The position numbers and the translations under genes were made by a program. A DNA stretch of 64,000 nt, taken from the NCBI GenBank assembly GCA_009760855.2, contig WPIO01000129.1, positions 430,001 through 494,000 on the forward strand, given 5' to 3'. Shown one piece after another: positions 24,015 to 35,046 of the stretch. The DNA is from Cristatella mucedo. Lineage: Eukaryota; Bryozoa; Phylactolaemata; Cristatellidae. The notes below the pieces were generated by a model, which was not told the origin of the DNA, made no database searches, and worked only from the letters and a program-made list of their open reading frames with translations. Positions within the stretch are counted from its first letter, which is position 1. Each line of letters begins with the position of its first letter.

Positions 24015-26165
24015 TTTTTTCTTGTAGGCAAAGCAGACGACCACCGTCGTGGCGATTACGCACGGCACCAGGATTACGGCTAGGACGATGGCGACGATCG
24101 TGCCCGGATGAAGCCCGTCATCATCTTCGCCATCGCGAGTCGTCGCCCTGTCATTGGCGCTGCTTTTGCCCCCTTTAGTCGGCGACGAAGTAGGCTTCTT
24201 CAGGTCAGGACGGTAGACGGCGCAGTCTGATTGAACCCTGCTGCCGCCGTCCACCGACATTCGAACGCACACCTTGTACATGCCTTCGGCCTGGAGCGAC
24301 GCGCTCGCAGACAGCCGGTGCCCGGCTGAGGTGCCATCGTACCGGCCTCTCCACTCGCCCAGCGCCCTCTCGTCACCCGTGGCAATGTCGATGAGCGCTG
24401 CATTCAGCGACAGCGAGCTGCCTTCGCTCACAGCACTGGCCGATGCCGGGACAAAAGCTGCGTCCTCGCGGCTTTCACCCGCCGCCGCAGCGTCTCGTGG
24501 CGAAGCCAGCTGCCACGTCAGGTTCAGCGCGGCCGCACCGCCGCTGGCGTTGAGGCGAACGTCGACGGCGACCAGGCTGAGCCCGATGCACTGCTCCACG
24601 GCCGTGGGCTCGGCGCTGCAGGCGCTCACGGCGTCGATGAGGCTGCTGCGTGCTCCGCCGCTGCCGCTGCCCGGCGGGACGAGGTCGAGCGCGACGGAGC
24701 CGCACGCGGCGTGTCGCACGGGCGCGCGCACCGAGTCCTCGCGCATGCCGCGCTCGCTGATGGCCGCCGTGTACGCCTTCAGCCAGTGCAGGTCGCAGTC
24801 GCAGTGCAGCGGGTTGACGTCGTAGTGGAACTCGACGAGGCCGCCGAGTCGCCTCTCGAACGCGCAGCGAGGCAGGTAGACGAGCGCGTTGCCCGACAGG
24901 CGCAGCCGCTGCAGCTCCGGCAGTCCGGCGAACGCTCGCTCCGACACGGACGTCACGTCGTTGTCGCTCAGGTCGAGCCGCTCGAGGCGGCCGAGGCCGA
25001 CGAAGGCCTCGGCGCCGACGCTGAGCAGCCGGTTGCCCGACAGGTCGAGCGAGCGCAGCAGCCGCTTGTTGCCGAAGCAGCCGGCTGCGGGCAGCTCGAG
25101 CAGGCGGTTGCCGGCCACCGACAGGCTCTCGAGCGAGTCGGCGCGCCAGCGGCAGAGGAAGGCGAGCGAGGCGACGGCGTTTCGCGACAGGTCGAGCGAG
25201 CGCAGCGCGCTCATCTTCTCGAACGCCGCGGCTCCGACGGACGCGATGGCGTTGCGCGACAGGTCGAGCGAGCGCAGGCGCAGCTCGAGGCCGCCGAACG
25301 TGCTCCCGTCGATCGCCGACAGCCGGTTGCCGTCGAGCCTCAGCGCCAGCTCCTCGGTGCGACCGAAGTAGCGCCTGAAGCAGTAGGGCGGCACGAGCTC
25401 GAGCCCGTTGGCGCCCAGATCGAGCGAGCGCAGCGACGGCGGCAGCTGCGACGAGCAGAACACGTCCAGCGACGTCAGGGCGATGTCTCGCATGCTCAGG
25501 GTGGTTAGAGCTTCGAGCGGTTCGATGGCGGGCAGCAGGCCGCCGTAGGCGTTGTCGTCGCTCAGGCCGCCGCCGTTCAGGCCGCTGCCATTCAGGCCGC
25601 CGCCCAGTCGGTTGCCGTCAAGCACGAGCTTTTTTAGCAAAGTAGCGCTCTCGAAGGCGCCCGGGGCCACGTGGTCGATCGCGTTGTAGCCGAGGTCGAG
25701 CTCCTGGAGCTGAGGCGATAGCGAGCCCGGGTACACGCGGTGCAGCCGGTTGTGGCTGACGTTGAGAGCCCTCAGCCGGATGCCGACGCGGGCCAGCACG
25801 TCGGCTGGCAGCTCGCCGATATCGTTATGCGACAGGTCGAGGGCGACGAGTGGCAGCAAGCTGCCGAGAAAGAAGCTAGCGTCGACGGTGGATATCGAGT
25901 TGCCGCTAAAGTTGGCCACGACGACGTGCTGCGAATTGTTGACGTCTCTCGGTGCAACTGCAGGAAGCGCTCGGAGGCCGCGCCGCTCGCAGTGCAGGAC
26001 GTACACGCTGACGCGAAGGTTGTCGCAGCCGCAACTATGCTCCCAATCGTCCGGCGGCCACAGCATCTGGCAGGTGCCGCCGACCTGCGGCACGACGGCG
26101 ATCGCGGCGAGCAGCACGAGCAGCGGCGTCGGCGATAAGATCAGGGACGTTGCTATGAAGGACAT
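24000..26165 (-). CDS. intronless LRR type I membrane protein, copy 1 (C-terminally truncated)
   Basis: 721 codons from the ATG at 26165, chosen because copy 2 starts at the same aligned place; a longer frame upstream begins only at GTG. Order: signal peptide, Cys-rich N-cap (TCQMLW...CGCDNL...LHC), extracellular LRRs of the LxxLxLxxNxLxxL type (for example LRSLDLSRNAIASVGAAAF), C-cap (NPLHCDCDLHWLK), a beta-sandwich-like membrane-proximal region with paired Cys, a hydrophobic transmembrane helix (TIVAIVLAVILVPCVIATTV) and AYKK, then a premature stop. Compared with copy 2 it lacks 50 residues (two LRRs) after LQELDLGYN and the last ~45 tail residues. Extracellular LRR proteins of this plan usually serve adhesion, guidance or recognition. 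No TIR or kinase domain is present. The specific role is unknown. Confidence 0.85.
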   Translation of the reverse strand: MSFIATSLILSPTPLLVLLAAIAVVPQVGGTCQMLWPPDDWEHSCGCDNLRVSVYVLHCERRGLRALPAVAPRDVNNSQHVVVANFSGNSISTVDASFFLGSLLPLVALDLSHNDIGELPADVLARVGIRLRALNVSHNRLHRVYPGSLSPQLQELDLGYNAIDHVAPGAFESATLLKKLVLDGNRLGGGLNGSGLNGGGLSDDNAYGGLLPAIEPLEALTTLSMRDIALTSLDVFCSSQLPPSLRSLDLGANGLELVPPYCFRRYFGRTEELALRLDGNRLSAIDGSTFGGLELRLRSLDLSRNAIASVGAAAFEKMSALRSLDLSRNAVASLAFLCRWRADSLESLSVAGNRLLELPAAGCFGNKRLLRSLDLSGNRLLSVGAEAFVGLGRLERLDLSDNDVTSVSERAFAGLPELQRLRLSGNALVYLPRCAFERRLGGLVEFHYDVNPLHCDCDLHWLKAYTAAISERGMREDSVRAPVRHAACGSVALDLVPPGSGSGGARSSLIDAVSACSAEPTAVEQCIGLSLVAVDVRLNASGGAAALNLTWQLASPRDAAAAGESREDAAFVPASASAVSEGSSLSLNAALIDIATGDERALGEWRGRYDGTSAGHRLSASASLQAEGMYKVCVRMSVDGGSRVQSDCAVYRPDLKKPTSSPTKGGKSSANDRATTRDGEDDDGLHPGTIVAIVLAVILVPCVIATTVVVCFAYKKKVPAT

Positions 26166-27290
26166 CGCGCCCTGCGGCAACACCAGCAGCAGCAGCAATA
26201 GACCAACTAGCCACGTCAGCACTGATGAACAATCTAGACAGAGCAGGAACGCCGGAGGGCTCTCTCTTGAAGTCGCTACCTGCAACGATGAAGATGCTTG
26301 TCGACTTCGATTGATCTGACCGGCTGCACATGAACAGCAAAGCAAGCGTTCTGGACGAATGAAAGTTAGCTCTTCGAAGAGCAACAAACGAAGGTGCAGC
26401 CGCCTCACTTCCTAGAGGCCGACACATGCAGTACCCACTAAAGCTACCGGCTGGTCCTTCACACGAGCTGCCTTCCCCTCCCCCTCCGGCGCTACCCCAC
26501 GGCAAAAGTATCGAGGGCCCTGCATTGGATGGGCTAGGAATACACAGGGGAAAGTTTGGGGTCGGTCCAACACTGATGCGTTGCCAGCAGCGCTTCCTGA
26601 GCAGCTACGAGGGGGCACATGCAGTCGATATCGTGTACATGCTTTTTCCACACAGCAGCGAAATATGGGCATTTCAACTGAATAGGAAGGAATGCACGAC
26701 GCCAGAAGGCAATCACTAGCAAAGGCTAGTATTGCCTATTGCCACAACAGCCTATACTACCAAGCCTATTGCCAACACACGTTTGACAACTTCATTCGCT
26801 GGCCACACATTGGCTTCCGGCTTATTCAGTTGAACCCTGCATTCGGTCATGTGACTGGCAGCGTGGCGGTGTCACATACAATGCCAGCTTTCCTTTGGTC
26901 AGAAATGACAAGCTAACCAACTACGGCTGCTGCTGCTCAGTTCTGTGAGAATTGTCGTGAGTGCCCGGTGAGTAAGTGCCGACTTTCAAACTTAATCTGC
27001 ATGCACGAGTATGAGCACCCAAACAGCTCTCATCCATCAGGCACCAGGCAGTAAGGGAACGTACAAACTTATGCCAGAAAAGTGGCATCCACTCCATCAC
27101 TGGCTATGTAGTCAGACGCGTGTGTTTATATGTGCACGCATTTGGATACACAATCACCCAAAAAGGATCATCTATATATCAGCACTAACAGCAACCGGAG
27201 CTCTGCGTTACTTTGGCCGCACCTCCTGCTGTCAAGCTGCCTGAAAACGGCAAACGGTGGCCAACAAACTGTAGAAATGGTCACACCTAG
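26166..27290 (-). promoter_or_regulatory. upstream region of LRR copy 1 (5' UTR/promoter, inferred)
   Basis: Homologous to the sequence upstream of copy 2 (46641-48065), including ctaccggctggtccttcaca and cctcac/atttcctagagg. No TATA box or other core element could be assigned with confidence. The role is inferred from position and shared ancestry. Confidence 0.4.
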
Positions 27291-27689
27291 CGATCACACC
27301 TAGCAGAAGATTGATACTGCTGGCAGTATCACCGCCTGGCAGTAGTATTGCACTGCCTCAGAAAATGATACCATTAGCTCTGGATGATTTGGATTATGTA
27401 TTTATTAATATTTATTATTATTATTATTTATTTATACATCATATTTATTTGCAGGCTGGTTGTATGCAATGTGATGCAATATTACATCAACCTAAGCTTA
27501 TTTAAGACGTTGCAGTACTAATAACTACATAAAATATCTAAATAACTCTATACTAAGACTACATAAATATACTTAAATTAGAACTATAAAACTATAGAAC
27601 TGTACAAAATACCTTAAAAACAAGTATCAATAAAATATTTCATGGTTATATTCGTATTTAGCACACCTACTTACTAGAGATTAGGGCCT

Positions 27690-27945
27690 GCACATTTGTA
27701 ACGATTTCCATGCTGCCCGGTTATATCAATACAGCCACTATCAGCATAAAATAGCCTGCTAGTTTGCAATACGAGTTCAGTAAATAGTGCTGCTCTATTC
27801 AATTAGCATACCTTTTCAGAGGCGTTTGTCCAAAGATAGACCGAACCTAACAGCTAACAGATCTTTCGGAACTGTCGGCCTGTCGCCTACTTACAGCTCG
27901 GCAATGGATATTTTGCATCCTCTGGCTAGGTATGGAATACATTTT
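27690..27945. repeat. local repeat, copy 1 of 3
   Basis: Shares atcaatacagcc, agcctgctagtttgcaa, ttagcataccttttcagagg and tggatattttgcatcctctg with 29400-29640 and 50840-51065. The 27.3-27.65 kb stretch upstream is AT-rich (TTA arrays) and also partly repeats at 29.1-29.3 kb. No gene seen from 27945 to 28680. Confidence 0.7.
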
Positions 27946-28680
27946 CTAGCCAAACAAGTCTGACTACAGGAAAAAGCTCCAAGGCTTCAGAGTCAACTTG
28001 AGGTCGGCGCTGATCCATTGACTCTCTTATGCTGCAACTGTGACTAACAGGGCGGCAGTTCTAGAAGAATCTAGTAGGAGTCAGACGCCACCCAGCTCAT
28101 CCTTCGATTACCTCCAGCAAACAATGTACCGGACAGATCAAGGCTTTCCTTGCTTCCGGCTTTCCTTTAATAGCTAATTATGCTTAATGGCAGTATGTAA
28201 CCTGCACAGCAGGCAGGCATCAGTCGTAGGGGCTGGAGAAAAGGGTTTTGGCAGGGTCTCACAGCGGCCATTATGTACGAGTGTGATCGAGAAGAAATGA
28301 AGTCTGCAATGTGGCGATAAGGTCGTAAAAGCCTTGTGGCTTAGAAATCTAGACGACCTATCGGACATAAATCTCGCCAAACTCGAGGCTGTCGTAAATG
28401 AACGAAACCTAGCCCTGACCTGGGGCCTGCTCGATATCGAGATATTTACTGACTCGGCCTGGCTTCGAACGCTTGTCGATGGCGATAGGCCTATCCGCAT
28501 TAGCGAAACGGCTGACAGCAATAATCTTCGACGTAATTAAGGAATATGGCCTTTGGGTGAGAATGAAACTGGTGCGTTTGACCGACAACAAATCAGACCA
28601 CTAAACGCGAGTAGCACGTAGCCTTGGCTCAAGCGAATCGTGAATCTCGAAGCTCCTCCGGCAGAAGCAGTAGATCTTCG

Positions 28681-28682
<2 letters not shown>

Positions 28683-28718
<36 letters not shown>
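28683..28718. repeat. (CA)n microsatellite
   Basis: About 36 bases of CA within copy-A-specific sequence. Confidence 0.95.
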
Positions 28719-28719
<1 letters not shown>

Positions 28720-29399
28720 CAAGAGAGATTAAAGAGTAAGGCAGGGGAAGATTTAAGCACATGTTATCGACATCAAAATGAAAGACCAGATCGTGCTTGA
28801 AGTCAGGATGCTAACGGCTCGTAGTCGGGCAAGGTAGGCGAGTGCTCGTACGACTCTCTGATTTTGCCTGATAACGACTCAAAGCATTCTTTCTTTCTTT
28901 CTTGCTGGCACTGTGTGAAATCCGTTGGGTGCGTGTAGTGACTAACAAGTCTAACTGATAAGTTAAAAAAGAACAAATATTTATGCCAGCAATGACGGTT
29001 TCTCAGAAACTTTAGGGTGAGTAGAGGTAAAATAAAAAAAAAGGTTGGGTATACCTGGCTAGCATCCCATAACTCACAAAATGAACTCACATCCAGTAGA
29101 AGATCCATAAGGCTGGCAAAAACGCCATCTGCCAGTAGTATTACATTGCATCAGTAAGTAATGCAATCAACAACTGACAATTTGTGCGTGAAGGTATTAT
29201 GCGATGCGATGCGATGGAAAATTACATCAGTCTATTCTTTTTTGAATGTTGTTGCAGTCCTACTTAATAGATTTACACAGGAAGCATAGAACATTCTAAC
29301 TACATTCAAATATCTTCAGAACGAGAGCCAATGAAAAATTGTTCGGATTATATTTGTGGCCAACTATCTACAACAACTAAGGGCCTTTATAAGTCAGTA

Positions 29400-29640
29400 A
29401 TGACTTCAATGTGGACCAGTGATATGAATACAGCTGAGTGCCAACATCAAAATAAAATGAGCCTGCTAGTTTGCAACACGAGTTTGGTAAATAGTGCAGC
29501 ATCATTCAATTAGCATACCTTTTCAGAGGCGTCTTCCCAACGAGGAAACACCGAACCAACCAGGAAACAGACCTCTTGAACTGTCGGTGACTTGCCTACT
29601 CACAGCTCGGCTGTGGATATTTTGCATCCTCTGCCTAGGT
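29400..29640. repeat. local repeat, copy 2 of 3
   Basis: Second copy of the 27690-27945 sequence (agcctgctagtttgcaacac, ttagcataccttttcagagg, tggatattttgcatcctctg). Because copy B of the duplication has one such sequence, this extra one is specific to copy A. No gene seen in the neighbouring 28.72-29.4 or 29.64-30.33 kb. Confidence 0.7.
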
Positions 29641-30339
29641 TTTTTGGTCTTATAAATTACTGAGTTTATGATTGTTTGAGAATTATGGTTATATTAGTTT
29701 ATGTTTTGATTGAGGATGAGTGTATGTTTTGGTTGATGTTTTATGGGTTTATGTTTTGATTGCCTGCAGAGAAAGGAGAGTGGGAATGCGGGGCAGGGTC
29801 GTGAACCAGCATGCTGGCAAGCCCAAATACACAGTCGTCCATGAACAATCCGTGTTTCCGTACCTTCGCTTGCCTGCTGTCGGGGAGTCAAATTATAAGC
29901 AAATTCGACAGAATGGAGTCGATGGCAGTGCTTGCACAGGGGCAGTGCCATCAATGAAAGGAAACCGCAGTTCAAATGATGAAGCTGTCCCTGATTGTTT
30001 TTCTGATGGGCTGTGGCAGTCGATGCGGTATGTGGTTACTGATTAATTTTAGTTGCTGGTCTGCGACGCCACTGTCGTGCTGTGAAGTATTTTTCCTTTT
30101 CATGGACGGTTAACCGCTACATTGTCTTAGATTCTTAGTGTCCGCATTTGTAGCCGTTCCGTGAGCTCTGGGCCGAGTGGTGCTTTGATCTGTTTTGCTG
30201 CTGGAATTTCGGACTTTGACATCACCGAAGGGCCATGCGGTCTTATGGCACTGCCTTATGTTTATGGATTACTGAATTTGTGGTTTATTGAGGATTGTGG
30301 TTTAATGAGTTTATGTTTTGATTGAGAATGAGTACTTAC

Positions 30340-30641
30340 CTGCAGAGAAGGGGCAGAGAGAGAGACAGACAGACAGAGAGAGACAGAGAAACAGAGACAG
30401 AGAGAGGGAAGATATACGCAGAGAAAAAGAGAGAGAGAAAGAGAGAGAGATCGTGTGAGGGAAGAGAGGCAAAAGAAATAGAAAGAGGGGAGGAAGAGAG
30501 ACGGAGGGGGAAGAGGAAATAGAAGAAAGATAGATGCAACACAACAGACAAACAATTTATATGTAAATATACACAGATAGGCAAACGGACGGGTTGGTGG
30601 ATTGGACGGACGGACAGCCAGATAGATCAGAAAATGGATCA

Positions 30642-30736
<95 letters not shown>
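30340..30736. repeat. purine-rich tract and (GATA)n array
   Basis: A GA-rich stretch (30345-30530) is followed by a GATA/GATAGATA array at 30642-30735. The corresponding place in copy B (51.5-51.75 kb) carries a GGAC/GGAT array instead. Confidence 0.95.
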
Positions 30737-30771
30737 TACAGACAGATAATAGGCACATAGATTGATAGATT

Positions 30772-30835
30772 GCTTGTAAAGCGCCTAGAAAGAGATTAAG
30801 TTCTCTGAGGGCGCTTTATCAAGTGCAATATTATT
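30772..30835 (+). mobile_element. L2/CR1-like LINE tail
   Basis: cttgtaaagcgcctagaaag, agattaagttctctgagggc, gctttatcaagtgcaat, inserted at the end of the GATA array; short GATA units resume after it. Confidence 0.8.
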
Positions 30836-31199
30836 GATTGATAGATAGATAGACAAGGGAAGGGAAGGAGGTGTAATATGGACAAAGAATGATCATGGAA
30901 CAGCTATGAGCACATACCACCTTCCACTTGACTAAAGCAGCATTACCGGCCATTAATTAAGTGTGTGTGCCATAACAAGGTCCACTTGGATATAACTGCC
31001 AAGCACAACCAAAAATAAGCAAAATATATGAGGTCCGATATTTTTGAAGAAAATAAATGTATTTGAGAGTTCCCAATGATCACTGCGCGTTTTAACAACA
31101 TCCGTTTTGCACTTCACTTCTTAGAGAAGACAGGCAAAGATGGATACAACGCGAATAAAAAATCAGTAAAACTAAATAGCTTTCCAATAAACAGCTGAG

Positions 31200-31290
31200 C
31201 TGATTTGGCCCACTGGTAAAGCTGCTCGCACCAGCCAAGTTCTGGCCGAGGTCATGAGGTGATCAAGATTTAATACCATGCCATTTCCAT
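31200..31290 (+). repeat. tRNA-like SINE head (partial)
   Basis: gctgatttggcccactggta and aagctgctcgcacc resemble the A-box end of the local SINEs, followed by a decayed B-box region (gaggtcatgaggtgatcaag). Low certainty. Confidence 0.4.
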
Positions 31291-31834
31291 TAGATGGTAT
31301 AGGTTCACAGAAAGCTTTTAAGCGTGGCCCAGTAACACTCCGATGCTGACGAAGGACCACCTCGAACCCCGACTCTACCAAACAGCTTGACGACGGCTGC
31401 CGTTGGCTACATACAGCTTATAGCGCGACTCAATAGCCATGCTTCAGAGTTAAAAAGATTAGTGGAAGTACATCAAAAGAATCCTCATATCTAAAGTGAC
31501 TGAAGTTGCACTTGCAAGATCCTAGCGAGTAAGAAATTACGAGCCTATGGACATCTAAACGCTTACCGCTCCGGGCTGCTGGGTCTCCCACGCCGGCGGC
31601 CGGCGTTAGATATGCCGGCTGCTAGTGAACTCTGTGTTAACTACGATCGTGTATACCTACTATAGCGTCTTTATCGTAGTTCAAATGTATTCAAAGACTT
31701 TATTGCCGTCGTTAAGATCCGTTAATTATGCATTCACAAAAGAAAAGCACCCAGAAGCCGCCACCGCGGCCATGGCCGATAGCAGAAGCCGCTGCTCGTT
31801 TGGCGGTAGCTGCGAGTTGAGTACCCGCTTCTTT

Positions 31835-34300
31835 GGTATTCCTAACATTGTATCGAAACGCTCGACGCGTTCTCCCTCAAGGTCACTGTGAATCTCTCTA
31901 ACTTAGTGGACAGTCTCGACGAGTTTGCACCTCTGACTAAGCACACTGTGCGTCCTCGCCCAAACGGCCTATGATTTACCGAAGTCAATAAACTACCTAG
32001 GTCTACTAATCGCAAGCTTGAAAAAGCAAACAAAAGATGACTAGCAAGCAAACTGACAGTTAATCGACTGGCATACAAGGACGAGGATCTGGACTGTAGA
32101 TCTCGCCCATCGATCCTAGCAAAGGCTAAGTCTAGCTTCTAGAAACAAAAATGCAGAATCAGATCAACAATCCAAATATACTAATGTCGACGATCAACCA
32201 TCTCCTTAACCGCTTCTAGGTTAACACCTTATCTAGTGATCCCTGTGATGATCTAGCTGATCACTTCTCTAGCTTCTTTGTCAACAAGATAGACAAGATC
32301 AGGGAGTCCATCCCTAAGATGACAGCTCTCCCTGGAATCCCGTCCCTCAATTATATACAGCACCTCAATGTCCACATTCAAGGAGGCCACGAGTGATTTT
32401 ATCGAGAAATTTATCTCCCAGTCAAAGAAGACTACTAGTCCTCTAGACCCAATACGTACTGTCCTATTTCTACGATGCTTAGATCGGCTGCTGCCATGCA
32501 TAGCTAACATAATAACTGTGTCCTTAGCATCAGTTCGGGTCCATGCACCTTTCGAAAAACATTTAGTCATGATACTAATTAATAAAAGCAACGCTAGACC
32601 AAGAGGACTTCAGGGGCTTCCGTCCAGTCTCCCTTCTACCGTTCCTTTCAAAGACAGTGGAACGAGTTGTTGCAGATCAACTTATATCAACTTATTATCT
32701 CTTATATTGAGACCTCAAACCTAGATAGTAAGTAACAATCTGGCTTTAGAGCTAGTCACTTTACAGAGTTAGCATATAGGCTGCTGAGCGAGTTAGCATA
32801 TAGGCTGCTGAGCAAGCATACACCTTGCTGATCTAGTAATACAACACGAACTCGGCAGTCGCAGGCTCACTGACGGCTGCTTGACTCGCAGGTCTGCACT
32901 CTTTGCTTGATTTTGCGATGAAAGCTTGCTTTGACATTTAAGTGAGTCACGAGTACAGCCTTTGTGTGTCGGTTGCTTAGGGTGTATCTTCTCATAAATG
33001 CAGACTTGGGTAAAGTCTCTCTGCTTGTCCTGCTTGATCTTTCGACAGCTTTTGATGCCATGGGTCACAAAGTCTGTCTTGAGCGTCTTGAATCTCGCTT
33101 GGGCATCACTGGCACTGCACTGCAATGGTTTAGGTCCTATCTCAGTGGGAGACTCCAGAGTATTGATGTGAATGGACAACGGTCATCCTAGGAACTACTT
33201 AAGTACGGGTTATCTCAGGGCTCTGTGCTCGGTCTGCTTCTTTTCACCGTTTATGCTCTCGCACTTGCTGGTGTGATCACCGAGCACGATCTAGGCTTGC
33301 ACTTCTATGCAGTTGACACTCAGTTGAACCTTCGCTTCGATCCCTCATAGCCCTCGAGCATGTCAAATTTTCTACCCACCCTTGCTGCATGTATTGATGA
33401 CATCCGCACATGGATGGCAGCAAACTTTCTTAAATTGAATGACGACTAAATCAACTTATTAGTTATGTGCAAACCAAGTGTGATTCAAAAATTGGAAAAT
33501 CTGACGCTCAAAATTGGCTCCGCCAGTACATCTCCTGTTGAATCTGCACTTAATCTAGACGACCATATTAGCTCCACAGGCAAGACTGCCTACTTTCAGC
33601 TGCCTAGCATTGCTAACATTTGGGCTTATTTAGATAGAGATACCACATCTAACTTGGTCCATGCATTTATGAAATCTTATCTTGGCTTCTGTAATTCACT
33701 GCTTGCTGATCTACCGGACTGAGCAATCAGGTGCTTACACTTAGTGCTAAACTCGGCAGCTAGGCTCATCTGCCGTGAGCGTCGCAATTGTTACATCACA
33801 CCACTTCTCGCCAACCTACACTGGCTCCCTATCAAGCAACGCATTGACTTCAAGGTTCTGTCTCTCACTTTTAGGTTCCTTTGTTCTGTGACTCTAGCCT
33901 ACCTATCAGAACTACTCCCCTATTTGGTGAAGAATCGTACAACCTGCTGTTCTAACTTGAGTCTTTTAGCCATACCTCCTAGGAACGTCAAAGCCGTTTA
34001 AGACAGTGTCTGTAGTTCCAATGCTCCTAGAGCCTGGAATTCACTACCGACACTCCTCACGATATCTTCTGACATTAAGACATTTAAAAAGAAGCATAAA
34101 AAGCACCTTCTCATTAGAGGATCTGATGGGCCTTTGTGATTGATCTTTCGTGTGCATTTACCTGCTTAAACCATGCCTGCTGCTTGCGGATGTTACCACC
34201 AAATATTTGGTAATGCTTTATATGCAGCATCTGTAAAGTGCCTAGAGAGATTCAGTTCTCTGAGGGCGCTATAGAAATTTATTATTGTTGTAATTATTAT
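31835..34300 (+). mobile_element. decayed L2/CR1-like LINE (5'-truncated, reverse transcriptase remnants)
   Basis: Broken frames give, in order: a linker with APLTKHTVRPRPNGP and LADHFSSFFVNKIDKIRESI; an RT start with SPLDPIRTVLFLRCLDRLLP; LLVLLDLSTAFDAMGHKVCL, then RLGITGTALQWFRSYLSGRL (the D-x-S-A-A-F-D-T block of RT domains); GLSQGSVLG; and HFYAVDTQL, where the catalytic Y-A-D-D has become YAVD. The C-terminal region follows (LHWLPIKQRIDFKVLSLTF), then the 3' UTR and the tail gtaaagtgcctagagagatt...ctgagggcgct with ATT repeats. Stops (for example at 33189) and frameshifts show it is dead. No endonuclease domain remains, so it is 5'-truncated. It is absent from copy B of the duplication. 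It is the reference for all LINE tails listed here. Confidence 0.9.
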
Positions 34301-35046
34301 TAAAAACAGCTACCTTTTATAGTGATTCACGGTGTTTGCCTTTAGGTGTTTATGGCTCTTTTGAAGTTAAAAGCATTGCTTAGTGATCATCTAGCAAAGC
34401 TTGCAAACCAGACACGGAAGCACAAGCTTATTCTGACCCGCTGACGCGATCCTCATTCCAAGTGAGTTCTGAAGGGCTTGCCAGGTGTGTAGAGGTCTGC
34501 CCTCCATGTCAACTGAATAAATGGCTAGCATTGCCTTGCTTGAAACATCATGCACATTTCGACATATCGCTTGTGAGGTCACTTCCGTGCAGGACATCAA
34601 GGAAACTAAGGCCGTGTTTACCCTCTTTCGAGCCCCCCCCAGACGATGTCCACTGTTTTGTCCGTTGTTAGATGAGCTCTACGCACGGAGGAGTCACTTA
34701 ATGTCTTTGGTTGAACACTGATATACTTTGGTAATCCTACCTAAACTTGCCCACATACAAGGATCCCAAGATCGGCTTGATAAAAGCAGCCTCCATCGTC
34801 GGAATGCAAAGGAGGCTGGCACTTGAAGGTTGCTCTGATTAATCTCGGGCCTATGCCTCCGTCTCTTTCTACCAAGAAGTAGTCACATAATGCTCAATCC
34901 ACCTAACATCCAGAAATGGACCAGTCTTCTCCCCAGAAAGCAGCCTTTAGTAGATGCACCAGCTCAGCGATCTGGCCTACATGTATAAATGCGTTGAGAA
35001 AGCCAGGACACAACGCTACGCGAAGGATCGGTGTGTGCCACCACGG

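Noticed and set aside
26166-26408. N-terminal extension of LRR copy 1 to 26408
   Set aside because: It begins with GTG and is not shared by copy 2. The ATG at 26165 aligns with copy 2's ATG and puts the signal peptide at the N-terminus.
34470-34700. Cys-rich frames around 34.5 kb, duplicated at 53.1-53.3 kb
   Set aside because: The frame is not kept between the two paralogous copies (indels disrupt it), so coding is unlikely.
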